Of a stretch of 10,621 nucleotides of DNA, positions 1 to 6,341 are shown in pieces (position 1 is the first letter of the stretch; every line of letters begins with the position of its first letter). The DNA comes from Pseudomonadota bacterium (GTDB taxonomy: Bacteria; Pseudomonadota; Alphaproteobacteria; Rhizobiales; Beijerinckiaceae), in contig JAEWKH010000153.1 of the NCBI GenBank assembly GCA_023386155.1, positions 1 to 10,621 on the forward strand, written 5' to 3'. The notes under the pieces were generated by a model, which was not told the DNA's origin, searched no databases, and worked only from the letters and a program-made list of their open reading frames with translations. Both the position numbers and the translations under genes were made by a program.

Positions 1-250
<250 letters not shown>

Positions 251-312
251 TGATTTCTACCTTACATAGGCCAGGAACAAAAAACCCAGGGCGTCCCGAT
301 ATTGCGGTTGCG

Positions 313-903
313 CTATTTTCGCAAGAGCCAATTTCGATATTGGGTCGCATAGTTTTGGATGACCCGATCGATCGGGTCTCCCAGAAAGGCATTGTCAAGG
401 AGTACACCACCAATTCCCTGACCCGCCCGAGCTATGGCATTTTGCTCAGAGAAAGCCAAGACAACGGCGCCCGTACGAGCATCGATAAGGTTCACATCCG
501 CCGTGAGCCGGTGATGCCCTCCGATGAGGATACGCTGTGCCGCAGATGCTATTTCGAGATCCTTCACGCTGATTTCAAGCCTGACCGGGCGGGTGCCGAG
601 AAGCTCGTTTTTCAGGGCGGCTTCAAAGGCTTGAGCAAGTTTCGCCGTGATCGTCCTGCGGAGATAGGCCCGCCCCTCCTCCGTCTTGGCCGCTTCCTCC
701 GCCTCGAGAACGGACAAACCCTTCGATGCCGCGAAGGCACGCTCTCCGTCGCCCCACCAGATTCGCGCATTGGGAGGAAATGCAACCGATACGGATCGAA
801 GCCGCATCGCCGCCACCTGATCGGGCGCAAGCGAGTTCGATGCCGTTACGCATCCGCATAACAGCAGCCCGAGGACAACGAGAACGGCGGAACGGAGATA
901 CAT
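313..903 (-). CDS. Putative lipoprotein of unknown function
   Basis: This gene encodes a 196-residue protein that I do not recognise. It starts MYLRSAVLVVLGLLLCGCV, a short positively charged and hydrophobic signal peptide ending in a lipobox-like LCGC, so Cys18 would be the lipidated residue. The mature part is soluble and mixed alpha/beta in character. A central stretch (PVRLEISVKDLEI) and the later LTADVNLIDARTGAVVLAF look like beta strands of a small periplasmic domain. I chose the ATG at 903. An in-frame TTG at 927 adds eight residues ahead of the signal peptide and is less likely. A GGGG stretch about 10 nt upstream could be a weak ribosome site. The gene sits between tRNA-Gly and tuf on the same strand and may share their transcript. 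Lipoprotein export is a firm inference. Membrane location (inner or outer) and role are unknown. Confidence 0.8.
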   Translation of the reverse strand: MYLRSAVLVVLGLLLCGCVTASNSLAPDQVAAMRLRSVSVAFPPNARIWWGDGERAFAASKGLSVLEAEEAAKTEEGRAYLRRTITAKLAQAFEAALKNELLGTRPVRLEISVKDLEIASAAQRILIGGHHRLTADVNLIDARTGAVVLAFSEQNAIARAGQGIGGVLLDNAFLGDPIDRVIQNYATQYRNWLLRK

Positions 904-983
904 AGGCACAACCCCAGCTTTCGGCAAACCGGGCGCGCAACTACGTTACATAGAGAAAAAATTCAAGCTGGAAGCGGAAAGGG

Positions 984-1057
984 TGGAGCGGGTGAAGGGA
1001 ATCGAACCCTCGTATTCAGCTTGGAAGGCTGCTGCTCTACCATTGAGCTACACCCGC
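984..1057 (-). tRNA. tRNA-Gly (anticodon TCC)
   Basis: The reverse complement folds as a 74-nt cloverleaf including an encoded CCA. The acceptor stem GCGGGTG pairs with CACCCGC, the D stem GCTC pairs with GAGC, the anticodon loop is CTTCCAA, and the T arm has GGTTCGATTCC. The discriminator is T. The anticodon loop and flanks match bacterial tRNA-Gly(UCC). The base pair at the outer end of the anticodon stem reads G-A, a mild irregularity. It lies 17 nt downstream of tRNA-Tyr on the same strand and is probably cut from the same precursor. Confidence 0.95.
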
Positions 1058-1074
1058 ATGCCCTTCTGATTGGG

Positions 1075-1159
1075 TGGTGGGGGAAGTAGGACTCGAACCT
1101 ACGAAGGCATAGCCAGCGGATTTACAGTCCGCCCCCTTTGCCGCTCGGGACATTCCCCC
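1075..1159 (-). tRNA. tRNA-Tyr (anticodon GTA)
   Basis: The reverse complement gives an 85-nt class II tRNA with a long variable arm and an encoded CCA. The acceptor stem GGGGGAA pairs with TTCCCCC, the discriminator is A, the anticodon loop is CTGTAAA, and the T arm has GGTTCGAGTCC. The long variable arm together with anticodon GTA identifies tyrosine. It is the first gene of a leftward tRNA-Tyr / tRNA-Gly pair and is preceded by a good promoter about 75 bp upstream. Confidence 0.95.
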
Positions 1160-1200
1160 TTGAGACCCAACCCGAACGCAAAACGCCGAGGCTGTTCTGC

Positions 1201-1227
1201 GGAGCGCCCGGCGTGGCTGAGCGCTCC
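1201..1227 (-). other. Leader inverted repeat ahead of tRNA-Tyr
   Basis: The 7-bp arms GGAGCGC (1201-1207) and GCGCTCC (1221-1227) are perfect inverted repeats with a 13-nt loop. They lie just downstream of the predicted start of the leftward tRNA transcript, so they would fold at the 5' end of the precursor. A role in processing or stability is only inference, and GC-rich DNA gives such repeats by chance fairly often. Confidence 0.35.
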
Positions 1228-1235
1228 GTGGCGCT

Positions 1236-1264
1236 CTTATGGTGACCCGCATGGCCGGTGTCAA
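1236..1264 (-). promoter_or_regulatory. Predicted sigma70-type promoter of the tRNA-Tyr/tRNA-Gly unit
   Basis: On the minus strand there is a perfect -35 TTGACA (1259-1264), a 17-bp spacer and a -10 CATAAG (1236-1241). Transcription would start near 1229, giving a leader of about 70 nt before tRNA-Tyr at 1159. A consensus -35 with optimal spacing right upstream of a tRNA gene makes this the best promoter candidate in the window. It may also drive the lipoprotein and tuf genes by read-through. Confidence 0.65.
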
Positions 1265-1349
1265 CCTCAAAGCGCAACGAAATGGGAAGGGTCGTGAACG
1301 GGCCCGCTCTGTGCTATGGCGCCTTCTCACCATATGAGATCCAAAGCCC

Positions 1350-2174
1350 ATGAGCGACCGCCCCACCCACTCCCGCAAGCCGAGATTCCAGCGCCCTCAC
1401 GGGAAATCCGGTCGCCGCGACTCCCAGGCCAGACGGCCGAACTTCGAGATCGACACCACCATCCTGTATGGCTGGCATCCCGTCGCGGAAGCCTTGCGCA
1501 ACGGCAAGCGAACGATTCGCCGCCTCCTGGCCACGGAGAACTCCGCCCGGCGCCTGAGCGAGGAGCTGGATGCTCCCCTGCCTGTCGAACCTGAGATCGT
1601 CCGTCCGGACGAGATCAACCGCCTCCTGGAGCCGGACGCGGTGCATCAGGGCCTTTACGCCGAAGCCGATCCCCTGCCCTCTCCGTCGGTCGACACGCTG
1701 AGCGGCAAGCGCGTTGTCCTGGCCCTCGACCAGATCACCGATCCCCACAATGTCGGCGCCATCGTGCGCACGGCCGCGGCCTTCGACGTGGAGGCCATCA
1801 TCACGACGGCCCGGCACAGCCCGGCCGCCACGGGCGTCCTAGCCAAATCGGCGTCGGGCGGCCTCGAACACGTCCCGTTCATGATCGTGCGCAACCTCGG
1901 CGACACGCTGACGGCGCTCGGCGAGCGGGGCTTCCAGCGAATCGGGCTCGATTCGTCGGGGGACGCCAACCTGGACGAGGTCGAGATCGCCCTGCCGGTC
2001 ATTCTCGTGCTCGGATCCGAGGGCAAGGGGCTGCGCCAGAGGACCCGCGAATGCTGCGACGTCATCGGCCGACTCGACATGCCCGGGGCCATCAAAAGCC
2101 TGAACGTCTCCAATGCCGCCGCCATAAGCCTTTATGCTGTGGTCAAAGGGGCTTCCAGGGGCGTCCGGAAGTGA
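1350..2174 (+). CDS. rlmB: 23S rRNA 2'-O-ribose methyltransferase, RlmB/TrmH family
   Basis: This 274-residue SPOUT-class enzyme uses S-adenosylmethionine to methylate a ribose 2'-OH in RNA. In the RlmB subfamily the target is G2251 of 23S rRNA. After a basic, poorly conserved N-terminus of about 35 residues comes a substrate-binding domain beginning TILYGWHPVAEALRNGKR. The catalytic domain carries motif 1 (ITDPHNVGAIVRTAAAF, from about residue 129, with Asn134 and Arg140), motif 2 (LGSEGKGL, about 221-228) and motif 3 (SLNVSNAAAISLY, from 250), which together form the trefoil knot that holds the cofactor. Length and all three motifs are normal for the family. The gene diverges from the tRNA-Tyr/tRNA-Gly/tuf block with 190 bp between. 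The ATG at 1350 was chosen because it gives the usual N-terminus, although its ribosome site is weak. Family certain, target base inferred. Confidence 0.93.
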   Translation: MSDRPTHSRKPRFQRPHGKSGRRDSQARRPNFEIDTTILYGWHPVAEALRNGKRTIRRLLATENSARRLSEELDAPLPVEPEIVRPDEINRLLEPDAVHQGLYAEADPLPSPSVDTLSGKRVVLALDQITDPHNVGAIVRTAAAFDVEAIITTARHSPAATGVLAKSASGGLEHVPFMIVRNLGDTLTALGERGFQRIGLDSSGDANLDEVEIALPVILVLGSEGKGLRQRTRECCDVIGRLDMPGAIKSLNVSNAAAISLYAVVKGASRGVRK

Positions 2175-2370
2175 CGCCCGCAAATCCGCTAAATGCTTGC
2201 AACGACTGAAAAATCTCATTCGTCGTACAGCTTCTTAGACGGAAGTCGCAAATACCAATTGTGAATTGTGGAAAGGAAGGCCGGAGGTAGCTTCCCATCC
2301 GTTGGATTCTTGGCTGCCGTGCGCAGCCACGACGCCGCGGCCCAAGCCTGGACCGGCTTGCGGCTCAGAA

Positions 2371-2384
2371 CCCGGATCACCGGG
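2371..2384 (+). other. Small hairpin in the leader of the MHS transporter gene
   Basis: CCCGG (2371-2375), loop ATCA, CCGGG (2380-2384) forms a compact 5-bp stem ending about 8 nt before the likely ribosome site GGAAGGG (2393-2399). The 2175-2405 gap also has a CAATT-GTG-AATTG inverted repeat at 2256-2268. I could not place a convincing promoter in this gap. Any regulatory role is speculative. Confidence 0.25.
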
Positions 2385-2405
2385 CAATGAATGGAAGGGA
2401 ACCCT

Positions 2406-4124
2406 ATGGCAACAGCAGCTACCACGCCTCATTCGGCTGCCGCAGCGCGGCCGATGACGCGGGAGGAAAAGAAGGTCATTCTGGCCTCCTCCCTCGGTAC
2501 CGTCTTCGAATGGTACGACTTCTATCTCTACGGCTCACTCGCCACGATCATCGGCGCGCAGTTCTTCTCCGCCTTCGACGTGACGACCCGTAACGTCTTC
2601 GCCCTCCTCGCCTTCGCGGCGGGCTTCCTGGTCCGACCGTTCGGCGCGATCTTCTTCGGCCGCATCGGCGACCTCGTTGGCCGCAAGTACACCTTCCTGA
2701 TCACGATCCTGATCATGGGCTTCTCGACCTTCCTGGTCGGCCTGCTGCCCAGCTACAACCAGATCGGCTGGATCGCACCGGTGATCCTGATCGCACTGCG
2801 CATGCTCCAGGGCCTGGCGCTCGGCGGCGAATACGGCGGTGCTGCGGTCTACGTGGCCGAGCACGCCCCCGTTGGCCGTCGCGGCTTCTACACCAGCTTC
2901 ATTCAGACGACGGCCACCGTCGGCCTTTTGCTGTCCCTGGCCGTCATCCTCGTCCTCCGCACCTGGATGGGTGAAGCGGGCTTCCAAACCGGCGAAGGCT
3001 GGCCGATTGCCGGCTGGCGCATCCCGTTCCTCCTCTCGGTGGTTCTGCTCGGCATCTCGGTCTGGATTCGTCTGCAGATGCAGGAATCCCCGGCCTTCAA
3101 GAAGATGAAGGAAGAGGGCACGCAGTCGAAGGCTCCGTTGAAGGAAGCTTTTGGACAATGGGCCAACGTGAAGATGGTACTCATCGCCCTTGTCGGTCTC
3201 GCCATCGGTCAGGCTGTGGTGTGGTACACGGGCCAGTTCTACGCCCTGTTCTTCCTCCAGAGCATCCTGAAGGTCGACCTGCTCACCTCCAACGTGCTGA
3301 TCGCCTGGTCGCTGATCCTCGGCACCGGCGGCTTCATCGTGTTCGGCATCCTCTCCGACAAGATCGGCCGCAAGCCGGTGATTCTCGGCGGCTGCATGAT
3401 CGCGGCGATCACCTACTTCCCGCTCTTCGGCGCCCTCACGAACGTCGCTAGCCCGAACTTGAATCAGGCTCTGGAAACGGCAAAGGTTCAGGTTGTGGCC
3501 GATCCGGCCTCCTGCGGCTCGGTGTTCGATCCGGTCGGCATCCGCACCTTCACTGCAAAGTGCGACATTGCCCGTGTGGCTCTCGCCCGTTCGGCGGTCA
3601 AGTACGAGCTCGTCCCGGCTGCCGCCGGCGCCGAGCCGAAGGTGACCTTCAACGGCAAGGAAGTGCCTATCGCTCCGGCCATTCCGGCCAATATTACGGC
3701 CTTCACCGCAGCGGCTACCGAGGTCGGCTATCCGAAGGCTGGCGACCCGAGCATCCTGAAGGTGAACGGCTTCTTCGACGCCCTCGGCAATCCTCAGGCC
3801 CTGAAAGCCATCGCCATCCTGTGGGTTCTCGTGATCTACGTCACGATGGTCTACGGCCCGATCGCGGCAGCCCTGGTGGAGTTCTTCCCCACCCGTATCC
3901 GCTACACCGCGATGTCCCTGCCCTACCACATTGCCAACGGCTGGTTCGGCGGCCTCCTGCCTCCTACCGCCTTCGCGATGGTGGCGGCTACCGGCGATAT
4001 CTACTTCGGCCTCTGGTACCCGATCGTGATCGCCCTGGTGACTTTCGTGGTCGGCCTCCTCTTCGTGCCGGAGACCAAGGACCGGGATATCATGACCTTC
4101 GAAGGCGCTGGCGCCAGGCGCTGA
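2406..4124 (+). CDS. MFS transporter, metabolite:H+ symporter (MHS) type, with a long loop insert
   Basis: This 572-residue inner-membrane carrier belongs to the MHS branch of the major facilitator superfamily, relatives of ProP, ShiA and KgtP, which import organic acids, betaines or shikimate with protons. The N-terminal signature LGTVFEWYDFYLYG, the loop motif GRIGDLVGRKYTF, GGEYGGAAVYVAEHAP after TM4 and the second-half repeat SDKIGRKPV are all present. About twelve hydrophobic segments can be seen. Typical members are 430-450 residues. The excess is mainly one hydrophilic block at about 346-464, between predicted TM9 and TM10 and therefore probably periplasmic, with Cys370 and Cys386. I chose the ATG at 2406 because GGAAGGG lies 6 nt upstream. 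An ATG at 2391 would add five residues. A strong terminator follows the stop. The gene appears monocistronic. The substrate cannot be told from sequence. Confidence 0.9.
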   Translation: MATAATTPHSAAAARPMTREEKKVILASSLGTVFEWYDFYLYGSLATIIGAQFFSAFDVTTRNVFALLAFAAGFLVRPFGAIFFGRIGDLVGRKYTFLITILIMGFSTFLVGLLPSYNQIGWIAPVILIALRMLQGLALGGEYGGAAVYVAEHAPVGRRGFYTSFIQTTATVGLLLSLAVILVLRTWMGEAGFQTGEGWPIAGWRIPFLLSVVLLGISVWIRLQMQESPAFKKMKEEGTQSKAPLKEAFGQWANVKMVLIALVGLAIGQAVVWYTGQFYALFFLQSILKVDLLTSNVLIAWSLILGTGGFIVFGILSDKIGRKPVILGGCMIAAITYFPLFGALTNVASPNLNQALETAKVQVVADPASCGSVFDPVGIRTFTAKCDIARVALARSAVKYELVPAAAGAEPKVTFNGKEVPIAPAIPANITAFTAAATEVGYPKAGDPSILKVNGFFDALGNPQALKAIAILWVLVIYVTMVYGPIAAALVEFFPTRIRYTAMSLPYHIANGWFGGLLPPTAFAMVAATGDIYFGLWYPIVIALVTFVVGLLFVPETKDRDIMTFEGAGARR

Positions 4125-4147
4125 ACCTCCGAACGGCCGTCACAGGA

Positions 4148-4174
4148 AAGCCCCGCCTCACGGCGGGGCTTTTC
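4148..4174. terminator. Rho-independent terminator shared by convergent genes
   Basis: AAGCCCCGCC (4148-4157), loop TCAC, GGCGGGGCTT (4162-4171) makes a perfect 10-bp stem. It is followed by a short T run on the plus strand, and A residues precede it, giving a T run on the minus strand as well. It lies 23 nt after the transporter stop and 26 nt beyond the stop of the opposing small gene, so it probably ends both transcripts. Confidence 0.9.
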
Positions 4175-4200
4175 ATTCCGGCGCCCGACGAGGCCGCCGT

Positions 4201-4515
4201 TCAGTAGCAGGTCGGCACGCGGCGGACGATCCAGCCTTCGCCTTCCACGAAGAGCCGTTTGCGGGAAATGGCGCAAGGCGCGTCGTTCGTGGGGCTCGCC
4301 TCGATTGACGACGTCGTCTCCACGTCGTCCTTGGCCGCGACCGAGGTCACGGATTCCTTGACCGGCTTGACCGCCGCGGCATGCCCCGCATGAGCGGCAT
4401 CGGTGCGCTCCGCAGCGAGACTGAAGCCAAAGGCAATCGCCAGGACGCCAACAATCTTGAGACCGCCGCCAAGCGGCGAAAACTTTTTCCGGACAGAAGC
4501 CTCCGAGGCCTTCAT
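4201..4515 (-). CDS. Small exported or membrane-anchored protein of unknown function
   Basis: The product has 104 residues. It starts MKASEASVRKKFSPLGGG, then has one hydrophobic segment at about 19-35 (LKIVGVLAIAFGFSLAA), consistent with a signal peptide or N-terminal anchor, followed by Ala-rich sequence where cleavage could occur (DAAHA). The middle is low-complexity Ala/Val/Ser/Thr. The C-terminus APCAISRKRLFVEGEGWIV, ending in RRVPTCY, looks like the conserved core, with two Cys that could form a disulfide. I chose the ATG at 4515, which has GGAG about 10 nt upstream. A TTG at 4548 would add eleven residues ahead of the charged N-terminus and is less likely. It converges on the transporter gene across a shared terminator and diverges from tRNA-Thr. 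I do not recognise the family, and no function is offered. Confidence 0.7.
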   Translation of the reverse strand: MKASEASVRKKFSPLGGGLKIVGVLAIAFGFSLAAERTDAAHAGHAAAVKPVKESVTSVAAKDDVETTSSIEASPTNDAPCAISRKRLFVEGEGWIVRRVPTCY

Positions 4516-4538
4516 CGCACCAACTCCATGATCGGGTT

Positions 4539-4556
4539 TTCTGGACAATTCCAGAA
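4539..4556. promoter_or_regulatory. Inverted repeat upstream of the small exported protein gene
   Basis: TTCTGGA (4539-4545), spacer CAAT, TCCAGAA (4550-4556) is a perfect 7-bp dyad. It lies 24-41 nt upstream of the start at 4515 and in the divergent region before tRNA-Thr. The size and symmetry fit a dimeric repressor site or a leader hairpin. No regulator is encoded nearby, so this is a candidate only. Confidence 0.35.
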
Positions 4557-4563
4557 TTCAGGG

Positions 4564-4593
4564 TTGGTTTCGGTGCGCCAGGACACTTAATAT
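4564..4593 (+). promoter_or_regulatory. Possible promoter for tRNA-Thr
   Basis: TTGGTT (4564-4569), an 18-bp spacer and TAATAT (4588-4593) resemble sigma70 -35 and -10 elements. They would start transcription near 4600, about 55 nt before tRNA-Thr. The TAATAT is a marked AT island in GC-rich surroundings. The -35 is imperfect. Confidence 0.4.
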
Positions 4594-5102
4594 TTACGTT
4601 TGTGTGGAACTTGCGTCCCGCCCCATGGGCTGCTACCTGAGCCTCCGTGGGTCAGCCGGTGTAGCACAGCGGTAGTGCAGCGGTTTTGTAAACCGAAGGT
4701 CGGGAGTTCGATCCTCTCCACCGGCACCACTCTTCCCGAGCGATAGAGCCCGCTGCCATTTCTCGACTGCGGCATGCTTTTCCAAATCGTGTTGATCACC
4801 GGGCGCGGGCGAGCTGCGTGCATCCTCCCGATGGAGCCCATGGTGATCGCCCGGGGTAGCCCGCCTCCCCAATCCCGGCTTTCAGCAATGCCGCGTACGA
4901 TGCGCCCCATGCCCTCATGGAGGCGCAATATGGAGATCTTCCTGCTGAACGTGATGGGCTCGGCCGCGGTGGCCTCCGCGATCCTTGCCGGAGCCATATC
5001 GAGCCGCCTGTCGAAGGAGCTCGCCGGATCGGCTCGCGGCGGCTCGGATTCATGCTCGGAGAAGCCAGCGAGGAGCGTCTTCAGGTCCAAGCTTTGATGC
5101 AT
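4587..5102 (-). CDS. Doubtful hypothetical ORF, antisense to tRNA-Thr at its 3' end
   Basis: This leftward 171-codon frame starts at the ATG at 5102, with GGAGG only 3 nt upstream. Codons 2-81 look coding: I count about 77% G or C at third positions, and the text from MHQSLDLKTLLAGFSEHES to RIVRGIAESRDWGGG is protein-like without low complexity. From about residue 125 the frame reads through the complement of tRNA-Thr. That gives the peptide VERIELPTFGLQNRC, which is the tRNA itself rather than a protein and recurs in databases as an over-prediction. Either a short real gene has lost its proper stop (a frameshift or decayed 3' end near 4730-4860), or the whole frame is chance. I recognise no domain. 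It diverges from the methyltransferase gene at 5317. Apart from this frame I see nothing in 4730-5316 except a small hairpin at 5262-5280. Confidence 0.28.
   Translation of the reverse strand: MHQSLDLKTLLAGFSEHESEPPRADPASSFDRRLDMAPARIAEATAAEPITFSRKISILRLHEGMGRIVRGIAESRDWGGGLPRAITMGSIGRMHAARPRPVINTIWKSMPQSRNGSGLYRSGRVVPVERIELPTFGLQNRCTTAVLHRLTHGGSGSSPWGGTQVPHKRKY
4655..4729 (+). tRNA. tRNA-Thr (anticodon TGT)
   Basis: A 75-nt cloverleaf with encoded CCA: acceptor stem GCCGGTG paired with CACCGGC, D stem GCAC paired with GTGC, anticodon loop TTTGTAA, T arm with GTTCGATC and discriminator A. Anticodon TGT reads ACA and other ACN threonine codons. In enterobacteria tRNA-Thr genes flank tyrU-glyT before tufB. 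Here tRNA-Thr is about 3.5 kb away on the other strand. Confidence 0.95.
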
Positions 5103-5316
5103 GGTCCTCCGTCGGGACGGTACGGAAAAATGCGCGCCGACCCAGGCGCCGCTAACGGATTTGTTCCTTGCCCCAGTTTTCATGGGCGGCCTGATTCTCA
5201 CTCGGGGCCGACCGGATTGCAAAGTCGTCGTTCCCGGAGAGGCCGTGCATAGGCAAAGGAACCTGTCGGGATTAGACAGGCAGGAAAGCCAAGCCGCTCC
5301 AGCCTCCAGGAATCCC

Positions 5317-6135
5317 ATGCCGATTGCCGTTTCAGACCCCGACGACCCCCGGATCGAAGCCTATCGTGCCGTCCGGGAGCGCGATCTCGTCGGCCGCCAG
5401 AATCGCTTCATCGCGGAAGGAGAGGTGGTTCTCCGGGTTCTCCTGAAGCAGCCCCGCTTTCAGGTCGAGTCCCTGCTGCTGGCGGAAAGCCGCCTGGACG
5501 CCCTGGGCGATGCGCTAGGCCTTCTTCCACCCGAGGTGCCGGTCTACGCGGCGAACCGGGCCGTCATGGATGCCATCGTGGGGTTTCCCATTCACAGGGG
5601 CGTCCTGGCCGTCGCCCATCGGGCTCCCCTGCCGCCGGTCGAGGAACTGCTGTCACGAATGCCCGAGGAGGCGCTCGTGGTCGGCTTGGTCGGCCTGGCG
5701 AACCATGACAATGTCGGGGGAATCTTCCGCAATGCGGCGGCCTTCGGCGCTGGAGCCGTCCTGCTCGACCAGGAGACCTGCGACCCGCTCTATCGCAAGG
5801 CCGTTCGCGTTTCTGTCGGGGGAGCCCTGGTCGTGCCCTTCACCCGGGCCCCTTCGGCCGATGCCATGGTGCAGGCCCTCCGGGCGGCCTCCTTCGACGT
5901 GATCGCCCTGTCGCCGTCCGGGCAGGAGGTTCTCTCCCAGGTCCGGCCTTCCCGACGAACGGCCCTGCTCCTCGGGGCCGAGGGCCCCGGCCTGCCTCCG
6001 GAACTGCTGGCGCAGACCAGGACCGTGTCCATCCCCATGAGCGGCGGCTTCGATTCCCTGAACGTGGCGACCACGAGCGGCATCGCCCTGCATCACCTCT
6101 CCCAGGCGCACCGAGACGGCAAAGCCACTCGCTGA
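5317..6135 (+). CDS. SpoU/TrmH-family RNA 2'-O-methyltransferase
   Basis: This 272-residue SPOUT methyltransferase is a distant paralogue of the RlmB homologue at 1350. It would transfer a methyl group from S-adenosylmethionine to a ribose 2'-OH in rRNA or tRNA. The N-terminal part (about 1-110, with RNRFIAEGEVVLRVLL-like features) is the RNA-recognition domain. The catalytic part has motif 1 VGLANHDNVGGIFRNAAAF, motif 2 LLLGAEGPGLP and motif 3 SLNVATTSGIALH. In motif 3 the usual small residues after SLNV are replaced by ATTSG, a subfamily feature or a hint of altered cofactor contacts. The ATG at 5317 has AGGA about 5 nt upstream and begins the recognisable protein. An in-frame ATG at 5101 would add 72 residues without family resemblance and overlap the doubtful opposing ORF. 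The target RNA is unknown. A 206-bp gap with repeats follows. Confidence 0.88.
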   Translation: MPIAVSDPDDPRIEAYRAVRERDLVGRQNRFIAEGEVVLRVLLKQPRFQVESLLLAESRLDALGDALGLLPPEVPVYAANRAVMDAIVGFPIHRGVLAVAHRAPLPPVEELLSRMPEEALVVGLVGLANHDNVGGIFRNAAAFGAGAVLLDQETCDPLYRKAVRVSVGGALVVPFTRAPSADAMVQALRAASFDVIALSPSGQEVLSQVRPSRRTALLLGAEGPGLPPELLAQTRTVSIPMSGGFDSLNVATTSGIALHHLSQAHRDGKATR

Positions 6136-6197
6136 CTTGTGAAAGGCGGTTCCCTTGTCTCCCAACGTAGCCATTCTAGGCTCCTGTTCCCATGCCA

Positions 6198-6267
6198 GCG
6201 CATCCTGCGGACCCGGAGGGCCACGTCAGTGAAAAGTGGAGGCCGGTTTTCCGCCCGTATGATGCGC
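6198..6267. repeat. Dispersed palindromic repeat, copy 1
   Basis: The ends GCGCATC (6198-6204) and GATGCGC (6261-6267) are perfect inverted repeats. The interior contains GGGCCACGTCAGTGAAAA, which matches 17 of 18 bases of the copy at 9963-10037 in the same orientation. The flanking interior bases are also alignable. It lies between the methyltransferase stop and the hydrolase start, next to a related palindrome at 6281-6329. The copies suggest a small dispersed non-coding repeat family. Confidence 0.7.
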
Positions 6268-6280
6268 CAGCTCAGAAGAT

Positions 6281-6329
6281 GAGCATCGAATGGATCCCAA
6301 AAGTGGGGTCCACTTTGGGTCCGATGCTC
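6281..6329. repeat. Palindromic repeat, related element
   Basis: GAGCATCG (6281-6288) and CGATGCTC (6322-6329) are perfect outer arms. Inside, GGATCCCAAAAGTGG faces CCACTTTGGGTCC around a central GGT, so nearly the whole 49 bp can pair as one imperfect hairpin. The GATGC ends and AAAAGTGG core resemble the copies at 6198 and 9963. Its right end abuts the ribosome site of the hydrolase gene (AGGAG at 6331), so it would form a hairpin in that mRNA leader or end upstream transcription. Confidence 0.7.
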
Positions 6330-6341
6330 TAGGAGACGCCC

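Noticed and set aside
2535..3929. A 464-codon leftward open frame inside the transporter gene
   Set aside because: It is an antisense shadow of a gene with strong MHS motifs. Its text is rich in His, Asp, Glu, Arg and Gly, as expected for the complement of GC-rich membrane-protein codons.
4655..4729. Protein-coding reading of the tRNA-Thr complement (VERIELPTFGLQNRC)
   Set aside because: It is exactly the reverse complement of a well-formed tRNA. Such peptides are a known annotation artefact.
5262..5280. Hairpin CCTGTC-GGGATTA-GACAGG before the second methyltransferase as a regulatory element
   Set aside because: A 6-bp stem with no T run and no link to a known leader. Expected by chance in DNA of this composition.
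6198..6329. CRISPR array or terminal inverted repeats of an insertion sequence
   Set aside because: The units are palindromic and not regularly spaced with unique spacers, and no transposase or cas gene lies between or beside them.
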